Source: Chryseobacterium sp. KLBC 52
GTDB taxonomy: Bacteria > Bacteroidota > Bacteroidia > Flavobacteriales > Weeksellaceae
Assembly: GCF_003347605.1 (NCBI RefSeq)
Contig: NZ_QDFZ01000007.1
Span: forward strand, 1-64,000
Direction of reading: 5' to 3'
DNA length: 64,000 bases
Shown: positions 52,325-62,301 of the stretch, one piece after another
Layout: every line of letters begins with the position of its first letter
How positions within the stretch are numbered: position 1 is the first letter of the stretch
Notes under the pieces: generated by a model
What the model saw: the letters and a program-made list of their open reading frames with translations, nothing else
Database searches by the model: none
What the model was told of the DNA's origin: nothing
Made by a program: the position numbers and the translations under genes

Positions 52325-52356
52325 AAAAAAATCCCACCCAAAAACGGGCAGGATTT
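52325..52356 (-). terminator. Rho-independent terminator of guaA
   Basis: On the minus strand AAATCCTGCCC pairs with GGGTGGGATTT (11 bp, two G-T pairs) and is followed by a T run, about 24 bases after the guaA stop. Confidence 0.75.
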
Positions 52357-52379
52357 ATATTTTAAATTCAAGTCAAAAA

Positions 52380-53909
52380 TTATTCCCACTCAATGGTTGC
52401 AGGTGGTTTGCTTGAAATATCGTAAGCTACTCTGTTGATTCCTCTTACTTCGTTGATGATTCTGCTGGAAACGGTATCCAGGAACTCGTAAGGAAGTCTG
52501 CTCCATGTTGCTGTCATAAAGTCGATGGTGTTGGCAGAACGTACTACAGCAGTATATTCATAAGTTCTTTCATCACCCATTACTCCTACAGATTTTACAG
52601 GAAGAAGTACTACAAATGCCTGAGATACTTTTTCGTAAAGGTCATTTTTATATAATTCTTCGATGAAGATATCATCAGCTTCCTGAAGGATTCTTACTTT
52701 CTCAGCATCTACCGCTCCCAATACTCTGATTCCTAATCCAGGACCTGGGAAAGGGTGTCTGTATACCAGGTGATGAGGAATACCCAATTCTTCTCCTACT
52801 CTTCTTACTTCGTCTTTGAAAAGCTCTCTTAATGGCTCTAATAATTCGAATTCCATATCTTCAGGAAGCCCTCCAACATTGTGGTGAGACTTGATTACAG
52901 CAGATGGTCCGTTGACAGACTGGCTTTCGATAACGTCAGGATAAATGGTTCCCTGAGCTAAGAATTTAGCCCCTTCAATTTTGTGAGATTCTTCGTCAAA
53001 AACATGGATGAATTCGTTTCCAATGATTTTTCTCTTTGCTTCAGGATCGTCTACTCCCGCTAGTTTTGAAAGGAATCTTTCTTTAGCATCTACCATTTTA
53101 ATGTTCATATGGAAATGCTCTCCATACTGATCCATTACTTTTTTGCCTTCATCCTTTCTCAATAATCCCGTATCTACGAAGATACAAGTTAACTGATCAC
53201 CGATGGCTTTGTGGATCAAAACAGCGGCTACAGAAGAGTCTACACCTCCTGAAAGTCCAAGGATTACTTTGTTGTCTCCAACTTTCTCACGGATCTCCTC
53301 AACTGTTTTTTCGATATAGTTAGTCAGTTTCCAGTTTTTTTCTGAGTTACAGATGCTGAAAACGAAATTTTCAAGCATCTTCCCACCTTCTTCTGTATGA
53401 GAAACTTCCGGGTGGAACTGAACGCAGAAGATTTTTTTATCTTCATTAGCGATAGAAGCAATGACTCCTGATTTTGCATTTAATTCAAAACCTGCAGGCA
53501 ATTCTCCTACTTCGTCAAAGTGACTCATCCAAACCACAGAGTTCTGAGTCACTCCTTTTAATAAAGAACTTTCTTTAACGATCTCTAAGTTGGCTTTACC
53601 GTATTCTCCTTTTTCTCCTTTGTTTACTTTACCTCCTAAAAGGTGAGCAGTCATCTGCATTCCGTAGCAGATTCCCAATACAGGAACTCCTTGCTCGTAT
53701 AATTCTTTTTCAACCAGGTGAGCATTTTCTGCATTTACAGAACTTGGTCCACCGGAAAGGATGATTCCTTTTGGCTGCTTTGCTAAAATATCTTGTAATG
53801 GTGTATTGTAAGGCAAGATTTCAGAGTACACGCCCATCTCACGGATTCTTCTTCCGATAAGCTGGTTGTACTGGGATCCGAAATCTAAAATAATAATACC
53901 GTTGTTCAT
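52380..53909 (-). CDS. guaA: GMP synthase (glutamine-hydrolysing)
   Basis: The 509-residue enzyme aminates XMP to GMP. The N-terminal class I glutaminase domain (about 3-190) has the triad C81 (GICYGM), H166 and E168 (QFHPEVS). The ATP-pyrophosphatase domain (about 205-390) has the PP-loop [11 protein letters not shown] near 219-229, and the C-terminal dimer domain ends in PPATIEWE, the usual GuaA end. It is the last gene of the purine cluster in the window; repeats separate it from purD. Confidence 0.97.
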   Translation of the reverse strand: MNNGIIILDFGSQYNQLIGRRIREMGVYSEILPYNTPLQDILAKQPKGIILSGGPSSVNAENAHLVEKELYEQGVPVLGICYGMQMTAHLLGGKVNKGEKGEYGKANLEIVKESSLLKGVTQNSVVWMSHFDEVGELPAGFELNAKSGVIASIANEDKKIFCVQFHPEVSHTEEGGKMLENFVFSICNSEKNWKLTNYIEKTVEEIREKVGDNKVILGLSGGVDSSVAAVLIHKAIGDQLTCIFVDTGLLRKDEGKKVMDQYGEHFHMNIKMVDAKERFLSKLAGVDDPEAKRKIIGNEFIHVFDEESHKIEGAKFLAQGTIYPDVIESQSVNGPSAVIKSHHNVGGLPEDMEFELLEPLRELFKDEVRRVGEELGIPHHLVYRHPFPGPGLGIRVLGAVDAEKVRILQEADDIFIEELYKNDLYEKVSQAFVVLLPVKSVGVMGDERTYEYTAVVRSANTIDFMTATWSRLPYEFLDTVSSRIINEVRGINRVAYDISSKPPATIEWE

Positions 53910-53914
53910 TTTTG

Positions 53915-54050
53915 ATAATTGATAAATGATGATTGATAAATGATAGAGCTAATGGCCACTGGCTAATGGCTTCTGGCTTGGAAATAATTTCCCAATTCCA
54001 TTTTCAGCAACTAATTTCTAACCTCTAGCGTCTAACTTCTAATTATTAAC
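53915..54050. repeat. Interspersed word repeat between purD and guaA
   Basis: It starts with TGATAAATGATGATTGATAAATGATA direct repeats, then GCTAATGGCCACTGGCTAATGGCTTCTGGC, and ends with CTAACCTCTAGCGTCTAACTTCT. The last part resembles CTAACCTCTAACTTCT at 60855-60870. Again the left side is G-rich and the right side C-rich. Confidence 0.5.
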
Positions 54051-54057
54051 TGTTTTA

Positions 54058-54090
54058 CAAAAAAAGACTTGGATTAGCTCCAAATCTTTT
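54058..54090 (-). terminator. Rho-independent terminator of purD
   Basis: On the minus strand AGATTTGGA / TCCAAGTCT (one G-T pair) with a 5-base loop is followed by TTTTTTT, shortly after the purD stop. Confidence 0.7.
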
Positions 54091-54103
54091 TTCGTGATTT
54101 TTA

Positions 54104-55342
54104 TTAAAACTTTCCGATGTCTTCTCTGTAGAAGCCGTAATCGAAATGTACGTGACCTGCGTCTTCGTAAACTTTTTTGCGGGCATCTTCGTAAGTAGCT
54201 CCTGTAGCCACAATGTTCAGTACTCTACCTCCATTGGAAACTACTTTATCTCCTTTGCTGATTGCTCCTGCGTATAACAATTTACTGTGTTTCAATTTCT
54301 CTTCTCCGGTAATTTCGAAACCTATTTCGATGTTTCTCGGATAACCTCCTGAACACATTACCAGACAAACTGCTTTTTCGTCTTTAAACTTAAGCTCAAT
54401 TTCTTTTCCTTCCATACAATCCTGAATCACATCCAGAAGATTGTTTTCCATCAATGCCATCAATACCTGAGTTTCAGGATCTCCGAATCTCATGTTGTAT
54501 TCCAGAAGGTAAGCTCCGTTTTTCGTTACCATCAATCCGAAGAAGATGATTCCTTTAAATCCGAAACCTTCAGCTTTAAGACCTTTAACAGTAGGTTCCA
54601 AGATATTTCTCTCAAAATCTGCGTAGTGCTCCTGAGTAAATTCCGGGCTTGGTGCTACTGAACCCATACCTCCTGTATTAGGTCCTGTATCTCCGTTTCC
54701 AGCTTTTTTATAATCTTTAGCTGCTACACATGGGAATAATTTTTCCCCGTTAGAGAAAGCAATAATAGAAGCTTCAAAACCTTGTAAATATTCTTCAATA
54801 ACTAAACGAATACCAGCATCACCATAGATTCTTCTGATCATGAAATCATGGATTGTAGCTTCAGCTTCTTCAAGGTTGTCACAGATAACAACACCTTTTC
54901 CGCCAGCTAAACCACTTGCCTTGATTACCAAAGGATACTGCTGTGTCTGCACATATTCTTTAGCTTCGTTATATGAATCAAATACTACAGCTTTAGCTGT
55001 TTTGATATCATAGGTCTGCATAAATTTCTTAGAGAAAGCTTTACTTCCTTCCAGGCTCGCTACTTTTTGAGTAGGCCCGAAAACCTTAAGATCATGCTTT
55101 TTAAATTCGTCCTTGATACCCGCTACAAGAGGAGCTTCAGGACCTACGATCGTAAGATCAATTTTTTCTTTAATAGCGAAATCTCTAAGTTCTTTGATTT
55201 CTGATAAATGAACATTTTTCCCTATTACATCGGTAGTAGCATTCCCGTTGGCAAAAAACATTTTAGAAATTCTTGAGTCATTCTGAAGCTTTGCCGCTAA
55301 AGCAGATTCTCTACCGCCTTCACCTATGATTAATATTCTCAT
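54104..55342 (-). CDS. purD: Phosphoribosylamine-glycine ligase
   Basis: The 412-residue ATP-grasp enzyme catalyses the second step of purine synthesis, joining glycine to phosphoribosylamine. It starts with RILIIGEGGRESALAAKL, the PurD N-terminal loop. The ATP-grasp part has VIKASGLAGGKGVVICD, followed by GPNTGGMGSVAPSPE and LLEYNMRFGDPETQ, which hold ATP and metal. Length fits. It lies between purH and guaA. Confidence 0.97.
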   Translation of the reverse strand: MRILIIGEGGRESALAAKLQNDSRISKMFFANGNATTDVIGKNVHLSEIKELRDFAIKEKIDLTIVGPEAPLVAGIKDEFKKHDLKVFGPTQKVASLEGSKAFSKKFMQTYDIKTAKAVVFDSYNEAKEYVQTQQYPLVIKASGLAGGKGVVICDNLEEAEATIHDFMIRRIYGDAGIRLVIEEYLQGFEASIIAFSNGEKLFPCVAAKDYKKAGNGDTGPNTGGMGSVAPSPEFTQEHYADFERNILEPTVKGLKAEGFGFKGIIFFGLMVTKNGAYLLEYNMRFGDPETQVLMALMENNLLDVIQDCMEGKEIELKFKDEKAVCLVMCSGGYPRNIEIGFEITGEEKLKHSKLLYAGAISKGDKVVSNGGRVLNIVATGATYEDARKKVYEDAGHVHFDYGFYREDIGKF

Positions 55343-55432
55343 ACTTTATATTATTATCTAGTCTTATTTTACAAATATATAATTTTGAATGCTAAAAATA
55401 CAATCCCTAATTATTTTTTAATTCTATTTTAA

Positions 55433-56950
55433 TTAGTGGAAAAAGTGTCTGACACCTGTAAACATCATTGGAATATTGTGCTCGTTGGCAGCCTCAATAC
55501 TATCCTGATCTTTTACACTTCCACCCGGCTGAATAATCGCCTTGATACCTTCCTGAGCGCAGAAATCTACCACATCACGGAAAGGGAAAAATGCATCTGA
55601 AGCCAGTACCAAATCTCCTGAGAATTTTTCTTTTGCCCTTTCGATAGCCTGCTGAGTTGCCCAGATTCTGTTTACCTGACCGCCTCCGATACCGAACGCC
55701 TGAATTCCGTTGGAAACTACGATGGCATTAGACTTCACATATTTTACGACTCTCTGAGAGAAAAGTAATGCTTTTTTCTGTTCTTCTGTAGGCTGTACTT
55801 CAGTTACCACTTTGATATCGTCTGAGAAGTGCAGGTCATTATCCTGAACAAGGATTCCTCCGTCTACTTTCACCCAGGTCTGTTTGTCTGAAACAGGGTT
55901 TACGATTTTGATGATTCTCAGGTTTTTCTTTTTTCTCAAAATTTCAAGGGCTTCTTCATCAAATTCAGGAGCCATTACAATTTCAAGGAAAGTTTTATTT
56001 AATTCTTCAGCTGTAGCTGCATCAATCTTATAGTTCATTGCAACAATTCCGCCAAAGATGGAAACCGGATCACATTCGAATGTTTTCTGGTATGTTTCCA
56101 ATGCTGAAGTTCCGATTGCAACACCACAAGGTGTAGAGTGTTTTACCGCACAACAAGCCATTTCTTCTTTGAACTCAGTGACAACTTTCCAGCAAAGGTC
56201 CATATCACGAAGATTGTTGAAAGAAAGTTCTTTCCCTCCAAGCTGCTCGAAGTCTTTCATCGCTCCGTTCTCGAAAGTAGAAACGTAGTAAGCTGCTGTC
56301 TGGTGAGGGTTTTCTCCGTATCTTAAGTCAGCCACTTTTTTATAAGAAGCATTCAGATAAGTAGGATATTCTTCATCTAAAAGCATTCTTGAAATTGCAG
56401 CATCATACGCAGAGGTAAGGTTGAATACTTTTCCTGCAAGCTTTTTACGGGTTTCGATATATGTATCACCGTTTTGCTCCATTTCAATTTTCACTGCTGC
56501 ATAATCTTCTACATCAGTGATTACCGTTACAGAATCAAAGTTTTTCGCTGCGGAACGAAGCATTGAAGGACCTCCGATATCGATAAACTCTACTTTTTCA
56601 TGTAAAGAAATGTCTTTGTTTACATTTTCAAAGAAAGGGTAAAGGTTTACGATCACCATGTCAATCAGACCAATTCCGTGTTCCTGAACGGTTTTCATGT
56701 GCTCTTCGTTGTTACGAACAGCCAACAATCCACCGTGAACTTTCGGGTGTAGAGTTTTCACTCTTCCATCCAACATTTCAGGGAAATTGGTTACCTCATC
56801 AATCTGAATAGGATTTAAACCAGCGTCTTTCAAATGTTTGAACGTTCCTCCTGTAGAGATCAACTCATAATTCTGAGCTTCCAAAAACTGCGCGAATTCA
56901 ATTAATCCACTTTTGTCAGAAACACTGATTAAAACTCTCTTTTTACTCAT
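55433..56950 (-). CDS. purH: Bifunctional AICAR formyltransferase / IMP cyclohydrolase
   Basis: The 505-residue enzyme performs the last two steps to IMP. The N-terminal cyclohydrolase domain (about 1-145) has [15 protein letters not shown], the STGGT loop and the [13 protein letters not shown] motif. The formyltransferase domain has [10 protein letters not shown] and the catalytic Lys-His of AVKHSTPCG, and the end reads [14 protein letters not shown] then GVRHFFH. Length is normal. The next gene upstream in transcription is purN, across a repeat. Confidence 0.97.
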   Translation of the reverse strand: MSKKRVLISVSDKSGLIEFAQFLEAQNYELISTGGTFKHLKDAGLNPIQIDEVTNFPEMLDGRVKTLHPKVHGGLLAVRNNEEHMKTVQEHGIGLIDMVIVNLYPFFENVNKDISLHEKVEFIDIGGPSMLRSAAKNFDSVTVITDVEDYAAVKIEMEQNGDTYIETRKKLAGKVFNLTSAYDAAISRMLLDEEYPTYLNASYKKVADLRYGENPHQTAAYYVSTFENGAMKDFEQLGGKELSFNNLRDMDLCWKVVTEFKEEMACCAVKHSTPCGVAIGTSALETYQKTFECDPVSIFGGIVAMNYKIDAATAEELNKTFLEIVMAPEFDEEALEILRKKKNLRIIKIVNPVSDKQTWVKVDGGILVQDNDLHFSDDIKVVTEVQPTEEQKKALLFSQRVVKYVKSNAIVVSNGIQAFGIGGGQVNRIWATQQAIERAKEKFSGDLVLASDAFFPFRDVVDFCAQEGIKAIIQPGGSVKDQDSIEAANEHNIPMMFTGVRHFFH

Positions 56951-57034
56951 TTTACTTTCAATTTTTTACTTTTTACAGCTATTTCAAACTGTGTCCGGGT
57001 CTTTCACCTCCGAACTTACTTTTATTTTACTTAG

Positions 57035-57122
57035 ATTATTTGCTAATGCAGCAATGTATCAGTCTAGCAATGTAACAATACCTTTAACATTGGTAAATTG
57101 GTACACTGGTACATTGGTTATA
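57035..57122. repeat. Interspersed repeat with TATCAGT-TAGCAATGTAACAATA core (copy 1)
   Basis: The 24-base block at 57057-57080 differs in one base from 58810-58833. After it comes TTGGTAAATTGGTACACTGG (57090 on), matched by ATTGGTAAACTGGTACATTAG (58856 on); the second half loosely inverts the first. It lies between purN and purH. Confidence 0.7.
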
Positions 57123-57126
57123 TTTA

Positions 57127-57690
57127 TTAATTTCCCAGGACCTTATTGATCGCTATCGGGAATATTTCATATTCAATCTGGTGAACTTTCTGAGCCAGCG
57201 TTTCAGGAGTATCCTCAGCGGTTACTTCGAAAGACTTCTGAAGAATAGCTTCTCCTTCATCAATCCCTGGTGTCACAAAATGTACAGTTGCCCCACTTTC
57301 TACTTCTTTGGCTTCAATAACTGCATTGTGAACGTTCATCCCCCACATTCCTTTTCCTCCGAATTTCGGAAGTAAAGCAGGATGAATATTGATTATTTTA
57401 CCATTCCAGCTCTCGCAGAATTCAGATTTTAAGATGGATAAAAATCCTGCCAATACGATTAAATCTGTATTTTCAGGGATTACTTTAGCCAATTCACTGC
57501 TGAAATTCTTTCCTCTCGGAATCAGTATGTTTTCTATATTGTGATTCTTTGCTCTTTCCAATCCGAAACATTCTCTGTCTGCCACAACTAAAGTTACTTT
57601 TGCATTCTGGATTTCTCCGGAATCAATAGTATCAATGATTCTCTGCAAATTGGTTCCTGAACCGGATACGAGTACAACGATGTTCTTCAT
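57127..57690 (-). CDS. purN: Phosphoribosylglycinamide formyltransferase (folate-dependent)
   Basis: I choose the ATG at 57690 (MKNIVVLVSGSGTN), giving 187 residues; ten codons more are open upstream but do not fit the family. It transfers formyl from 10-formyl-THF to GAR. The phosphate loop SGSGTNLQRII (9-19) and the catalytic block IINIHPALLPKFGGKGMWGMNVHNAV, with the Asn-His and the following GIDEGEAI, are diagnostic. It sits between purM and purH. Confidence 0.95.
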   Translation of the reverse strand: MKNIVVLVSGSGTNLQRIIDTIDSGEIQNAKVTLVVADRECFGLERAKNHNIENILIPRGKNFSSELAKVIPENTDLIVLAGFLSILKSEFCESWNGKIINIHPALLPKFGGKGMWGMNVHNAVIEAKEVESGATVHFVTPGIDEGEAILQKSFEVTAEDTPETLAQKVHQIEYEIFPIAINKVLGN

Positions 57691-57789
57691 ATTTCTAATT
57701 AGCCCCGATTGCAGCGGCATCCTTTTTTTGAAATGGCTTTGTAAAAAAGCACTGGCAAAAAAGATATAGCGGAAAGCGGGATTAAGCTT

Positions 57790-58782
57790 CTAAAACTTTA
57801 AATTAATTTTCTCTGCTCCTTCAGTGATTTCTCCGATTTCGTAAGCGTCATCTAAAAGGTGCAATACTTTTTCAGCATGTTCAGCATCTACAACGATTAC
57901 CATTCCTACCCCCATGTTGAATGTTCCGTGCATTTCTTCACGTTTTACTCCCCCCCTTTTTTCAAGCTCAAGCATCACACTAGGAATTCTGATTTTTGTC
58001 TCGTCAATAGAAGCACAAAGTCCTTCAGGAATAATTCTTGGAACGTTTTCGTAAAGACCACCTCCTGTGATGTGAGCAATTCCTTCTACTTTTACTTCTT
58101 CCAATACTTTGTGAATATCTTTGTAGTATAGTCTTGTAGGAACTAAAAGCGTCTCATATAATGGTTTTCCTTCAAACTCTTCTTCAAAGTTCGGGAATAC
58201 TTTTCTTACTAAAGAGAATCCGTTTGAGTGGAATCCAGAGCTTGGTAATGCAATAATTTTGTTCCCAGCTTTGATCTTAGAACCGTCAATGATCTGATCT
58301 TTTTCTACGATTCCTACACAGAATCCTGCAACATCATAATCTCCAGGCTGGTACATACCAGGCATTTCAGCAGTTTCACCACCAATCAGTGCACAGTTGT
58401 TATCCTTACAAGCAGCAACCATTCCTAAAACGATTTCTGCAGCGATTTCTGAATCAAGCTTTCCACAAGCCAGATAATCAAGAAAGAATAAAGGTTTTGC
58501 TCCGTGACAAAGAATATCGTTAGCACACATTGCGAAACAATCTACCCCAATAGAATCATATTTTTTAGTATCTAAAGCTACTTTCAGCTTTGTTCCTACT
58601 CCATCTGTTCCTGATACAAGAACCGGATTTTTGTATCCACCGATTTCATAGAAAGCACCAAAACTTCCCAAGTGGTTCAGTACATTGGAATTGTGGGTTT
58701 CTCCGACCGCTTTTTTGATCTTGTCAACCGTTTTGTATCCTTCTTCTTTGTCTACTCCTGCTGATTTGTAAGTGTTGCTCAT
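57790..58782 (-). CDS. purM: Phosphoribosylformylglycinamidine cyclo-ligase
   Basis: The 330-residue PurM closes the imidazole ring to AIR using ATP. Family blocks are VSGTDGVGTKLKVA, CANDILCHGAKPLFFLDYLACG, GGETAEMPGMY and IAHITGGGLYENVPRI. It is the first purine gene in transcription order here (purM, purN, purH, purD, guaA). The upstream gap contains a second copy of the repeat also found between purN and purH. Confidence 0.97.
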   Translation of the reverse strand: MSNTYKSAGVDKEEGYKTVDKIKKAVGETHNSNVLNHLGSFGAFYEIGGYKNPVLVSGTDGVGTKLKVALDTKKYDSIGVDCFAMCANDILCHGAKPLFFLDYLACGKLDSEIAAEIVLGMVAACKDNNCALIGGETAEMPGMYQPGDYDVAGFCVGIVEKDQIIDGSKIKAGNKIIALPSSGFHSNGFSLVRKVFPNFEEEFEGKPLYETLLVPTRLYYKDIHKVLEEVKVEGIAHITGGGLYENVPRIIPEGLCASIDETKIRIPSVMLELEKRGGVKREEMHGTFNMGVGMVIVVDAEHAEKVLHLLDDAYEIGEITEGAEKINLKF

Positions 58783-58789
58783 GTTTAAT

Positions 58790-58890
58790 AATTTAATAAT
58801 GTAACAATATATCAGTTTAGCAATGTAACAATAGCTTCACTTTGGAAACCGGAGAATTGGTAAACTGGTACATTAGTATATTGATACATT
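58790..58890. repeat. Interspersed repeat with TATCAGT-TAGCAATGTAACAATA core (copy 2)
   Basis: Copy 2 of the 57035-57122 repeat. The block 58810-58833 matches copy 1 in 23 of 24 bases, and the TGGTAAACTGGTACATTAG part follows at the same relative place. It lies just upstream of purM, in a 308-base gap that also holds the terminator at 58926-58961. Confidence 0.7.
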
Positions 58891-58925
58891 TTATTTTAAT
58901 AATTACTTTTATACTCGATTTTAGA

Positions 58926-58961
58926 AAACAAAAAAGCCGACAATCTTTTCAGATTATCGGC
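58926..58961 (-). terminator. Rho-independent terminator of the flavin reductase gene
   Basis: On the minus strand GCCGATAATC-TGAAAA-GATTGTCGGC (10 bp, one T-G pair) is followed by TTTTTTG. Confidence 0.8.
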
Positions 58962-59090
58962 CGTTATTTTATCTCAGAATTTCAGAGCCCACAACTTTCC
59001 CTTTATGAGAAAAACATTGATTATAGGAGGTCTGAATTTTCATCTCTTTTCTTTTTGCAAAAATAGTAATTTTAAATGAATATTCAAATT

Positions 59091-59642
59091 CTATTTTTCA
59101 AGGATTGTTTCAATGGCTGCAATCTTCTTAATTTTTTCTTTTAACTCGCTGTCTTTCTCTTCATTAGAAATTTTCTGAGCGGCTTTATCAAAGTTATCAT
59201 TAAAGAAAGGAAGTGAAAAAGTTTCCACCACATTTCCTCCGTGGAAAGGGAAACGCTTTGATGCTGCTTCCAAAACACCTGCTCCACCTCTACCGCCCGG
59301 AGATGTAGACATCAATAGCATAGGTACTTCGTTCCAAACGGTTCTGTCTTTGATTCTGGATACCCAGTCGAACACATTTTTAAATGCTGTAGAATAGGTT
59401 CCGTTGTGCTCTCCTAAAGAAACCAACAATAGGTTTGCACCATCAATTTTTGCTGCAAAATCATGAGCTTCCTGAGGAACACCGCCTGCTAATTCTCTTT
59501 CATGTTTATAGATGGGCATTTCGAAAGGATTCAAATCGATCACTTCTACGTCTGCATTTTCAAATAATGTTGATGCATACGCTACCAACTGTTTGTTCAT
59601 TGAAGCTTCTGAATTACTTCCTGCTATTGCTAAAATTTTCAT
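59091..59642 (-). CDS. NADPH-dependent FMN reductase-like flavoprotein
   Basis: The 183-residue flavodoxin-fold protein starts with the FMN phosphate loop IAGSNSEASMNKQL (6-19). The second loop GEHNGTYSTAFKNVFDWVSR and the SPGGRGGAGVLE block fit the FMN_red family (azoreductase and quinone reductase-like). It transfers electrons from NAD(P)H to flavin, quinones or similar acceptors; the true acceptor is unknown. It lies 37 bases downstream of the pirin gene in the same direction, so they may be cotranscribed. Confidence 0.88.
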   Translation of the reverse strand: MKILAIAGSNSEASMNKQLVAYASTLFENADVEVIDLNPFEMPIYKHERELAGGVPQEAHDFAAKIDGANLLLVSLGEHNGTYSTAFKNVFDWVSRIKDRTVWNEVPMLLMSTSPGGRGGAGVLEAASKRFPFHGGNVVETFSLPFFNDNFDKAAQKISNEEKDSELKEKIKKIAAIETILEK

Positions 59643-59679
59643 AGGTGAGGTTTATTTTTAAGATTACAAATTTAGTTTT

Positions 59680-60408
59680 TTATTTAAGATAAGAAGGCAG
59701 TTCCATTGGGACTTCCATTAATAATACTTCGGTGTCTTCTACGGCTTCAATATTAAAGCTCTGTGTATCCCAGATTCCTAATCCGTCTCTTTCATTCAGA
59801 ACACGGTCTCCGATTTTCGCACTTCCTTTTAACACAAATGCATACACTCCGTTTCCTTTTTTGTTAAGCATATAATTTTTGCCATTTCCTTTTTTAAAGT
59901 TCGCCAGATTGAACCATGCATCCTGATGAATCCAAACTCCGTCATCATTTTTATTGGGAGATAAGATCTGCTGGAATCCGTTGATCTTTTCTCCTTCTTT
60001 GATACTTTTCTGATCGTATCTCGGTTCAACATTCTGTTCTTTTGGGAACACCCAGATCTGAAGAAATTTCACTTCCTCATCTTTATTTTTATTGTATTCG
60101 CTGTGCATCACACCGGTTCCGGCACTCATCACCTGAATTTCTCCTTTTCTGATCACCGCAGTGGTTCCCATTGAATCTTTATGCTCCAAATCACCTTCCA
60201 AAGGAATGGATATAATTTCCATATCTCTGTGCGGGTGTGTTCCGAAGCCCATTCCCTGCGAAACGGTATCATCGTTCAATACTCTTAAAACGCCAAAGTT
60301 TGTTCTCTCTCTGTTTTGATAGTTGGCAAAACTGAATGTATGATATGAATTTAACCATCCGTGGTTGGCATGGCCTCTTGAATCTGCTTTATGATATACT
60401 GTTTTCAT
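59680..60408 (-). CDS. Pirin-family cupin protein
   Basis: The 242-residue bicupin matches the YhhW-like pirins. The metal site is visible in the N-terminal cupin: two His in GTHPHRDMEI, a third in LEHKDS and the Glu/His in AGTGVMHSEYN. The N-terminal KADSRGHANHGWLNSYHTFSFANY is typical. Some relatives oxidise quercetin; in bacteria the usual role is unclear. It is followed by the flavin reductase gene. Confidence 0.92.
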   Translation of the reverse strand: MKTVYHKADSRGHANHGWLNSYHTFSFANYQNRERTNFGVLRVLNDDTVSQGMGFGTHPHRDMEIISIPLEGDLEHKDSMGTTAVIRKGEIQVMSAGTGVMHSEYNKNKDEEVKFLQIWVFPKEQNVEPRYDQKSIKEGEKINGFQQILSPNKNDDGVWIHQDAWFNLANFKKGNGKNYMLNKKGNGVYAFVLKGSAKIGDRVLNERDGLGIWDTQSFNIEAVEDTEVLLMEVPMELPSYLK

Positions 60409-60540
60409 TTTCTGTGATTATTTATGGTACAAATGTACGGGATGTGAGCGTTTAAAAAGTTGATGTAGGTTAAGAAAGGAAATTGGTGAAGTAAAAAGGG
60501 TGAAAAAGTGAAAATATAGGCTAAGTTGGATTACGCAAAG

Positions 60541-60880
60541 ACGCGATTTTTTTTACATTTGATATGCTTTTAGGACGCAAGGATTTTATCTGCGATAAAA
60601 TTTTATACTGGATATTTTTTCTTCCAATGATTGAACTGATTATATAAATAAGTGCAAACATCAGCGTCATCTGTATAATCTGCGAGACATTATAATATTC
60701 TAATCATCAAAAAAGCACAAAAAAATGCATTTAGGTCTGAGTTTTGGCTAAAGCCAGATTGATGAATGTTTAAAGAGAAAACGGGCTAAAGCCCGTTTCT
60801 ATTGAATTTTGTTATGTTTTTTATATTTAAGTTAAAGTTTACGGCACAACTAACTTCTAACCTCTAACTTCTAGTTTCCA
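60541..60880. repeat. Cluster of three interspersed repeats in the pirin-MFS gap
   Basis: The 474-base gap is mostly repeats. 60572-60605 (AGGACGCAAGGATTTTATCTGC...) matches 38941-38974. 60660-60691 and 60741-60806 are the two modules of the 33622-33790 element in the same order, the second with a clean palindrome AACGGGCTAAAGCCCGTT. 60848-60880 (ACTAACTTCTAACCTCTAAC) matches the end of the 53915-54050 repeat. No gene is seen in the gap. Confidence 0.65.
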
Positions 60881-60882
60881 AT

Positions 60883-62301
60883 TTAAAAATGCACCTGCTT
60901 GATTTCCTCTTCAATTTCCTTTGGAGTCTCATCTTCAGATTTCACAAAAATCATGGTCACTACAGCCCCAATCAGCATGCAAACACCTCCTACAACCACA
61001 TAATCCATAGCCTGTTTTCCAAAAACACCACTTACGACAGGACCTCCGAATAAACCATTGATGATCTGAGGAATCACAATAAAGAAATTGAATATTCCCA
61101 TATAAACTCCCATTTTTCTTTGTGGAATCACCTCAATAAGCATTGCATAAGGCATTGCCAGAATACTTGCCCAGGCAAAACCTAATCCGATCATTGAGAT
61201 CCATAAATTGTTGACATCTTTAATGAAATACATGGAAACCAATCCCAAACCTCCACATAATAACGCTAAGGCATGAGTCTGTTTTTTACCAATCAGTTTA
61301 GCAATAGGTGTTAATAGAAATGCAAACGGAATTGCCCAGAGATTATACATTCCGAAAAGTTTTCCGGTAAGATCACCTGCATCATTAAATGCTTTGGAAT
61401 GGGTATCTTCCGGAGAAAGTCCGAAATGATGTGTCGCCAATGCACTGGTGGTAAATACCCACATGGTAAACAGTGCAAACCATGAGAAAAACTGAACAAT
61501 TCCCAGCTTTTTCATCTGCGCAGGAATCGCAGCAAAATCTTTGAAAATATCTGAAAACTTAGAATTATGTTGTTCTCCTTCTTTTCCATCTTCAAAATCA
61601 GCAAATTCCTGCGGGGAATATTCTCTGGTTGTCATGATGGTGTATAGAATTGATATGATAAGCAATCCTGCACCGATATAAAAAGAGTAAATAACATTAT
61701 CTGCTACAAACCCTGCTGGTGCTTCATTAGAAATGCCCATTTTTGTTAACCAATCCGGAAGATAAGAACCCAGTACTGCTCCGATTCCGATCAGAATTGT
61801 TTGCACAGAAAATCCTATCGTACCCTGATGTTTGGGAAGCATATCTCCTACCAAAGCTCTGAATGGCTCCATTGCAATATTCACTGAAGCATCCATCATG
61901 GCAAGGAATATTACCGCTAACAAAAGCGCATTGGCCGCAAACATCTGAGTAACGGAAGCAGCATTTGGAAGGAGAACCAATCCTATGGCACACAAAACAG
62001 CTCCAATCAGGAAATAAGGTTTTCTTCTTCCCAACGGACTCCAGGTATTGTCGCCCATGTGGCCGATAATAGGCTGAACAATCAGACCTGTAATGGGAGC
62101 TACCAGCCAGAACCATGATAATTCATGAACATCTGCTCCTAAATTCCCCAGAATACGGCTTGCATTTCCATTTTGTAACCCAAATGCCATCTGAATTCCC
62201 AGGAATCCCATGCTCATATTGATAATCTGGAGCATTGATAAGTCTGGCTTTTTTCTTTTCCCGACTGCCCCGGTATCATATTTCCCCATCATTATTGCCA
62301 T
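60883..62301 (-). CDS. MFS sugar transporter, SLC45-like (probable maltose/maltodextrin permease)
   Basis: The 472-residue protein has 12 hydrophobic helices and the SLC45/GPH-like pattern: QIINMSMGFLGIQMAFGLQNGNASRI at helix 1, PIIGHMGDNTWSPLGRRKPYFLIGA as motif A, and MDASVNIAMEPFRALVGDMLP. Bacteroidetes members of this branch often sit in maltose or starch loci. Here an alpha-amylase-family gene is two genes upstream in the same operon; its start overlaps the stop of the NTF2-like gene (TAATG). Substrate is inference from that context. Confidence 0.85.
   Translation of the reverse strand: MAIMMGKYDTGAVGKRKKPDLSMLQIINMSMGFLGIQMAFGLQNGNASRILGNLGADVHELSWFWLVAPITGLIVQPIIGHMGDNTWSPLGRRKPYFLIGAVLCAIGLVLLPNAASVTQMFAANALLLAVIFLAMMDASVNIAMEPFRALVGDMLPKHQGTIGFSVQTILIGIGAVLGSYLPDWLTKMGISNEAPAGFVADNVIYSFYIGAGLLIISILYTIMTTREYSPQEFADFEDGKEGEQHNSKFSDIFKDFAAIPAQMKKLGIVQFFSWFALFTMWVFTTSALATHHFGLSPEDTHSKAFNDAGDLTGKLFGMYNLWAIPFAFLLTPIAKLIGKKQTHALALLCGGLGLVSMYFIKDVNNLWISMIGLGFAWASILAMPYAMLIEVIPQRKMGVYMGIFNFFIVIPQIINGLFGGPVVSGVFGKQAMDYVVVGGVCMLIGAVVTMIFVKSEDETPKEIEEEIKQVHF

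Noticed and set aside
57691-57720. N-terminal extension of PurN
   Set aside because: PurN proteins begin directly with the K/R-hydrophobic strand leading to SGSGTN, as from 57690.
58842-59066. 74-codon plus-strand ORF upstream of purM
   Set aside because: It runs through a repeat copy and a terminator and has no recognisable protein character.
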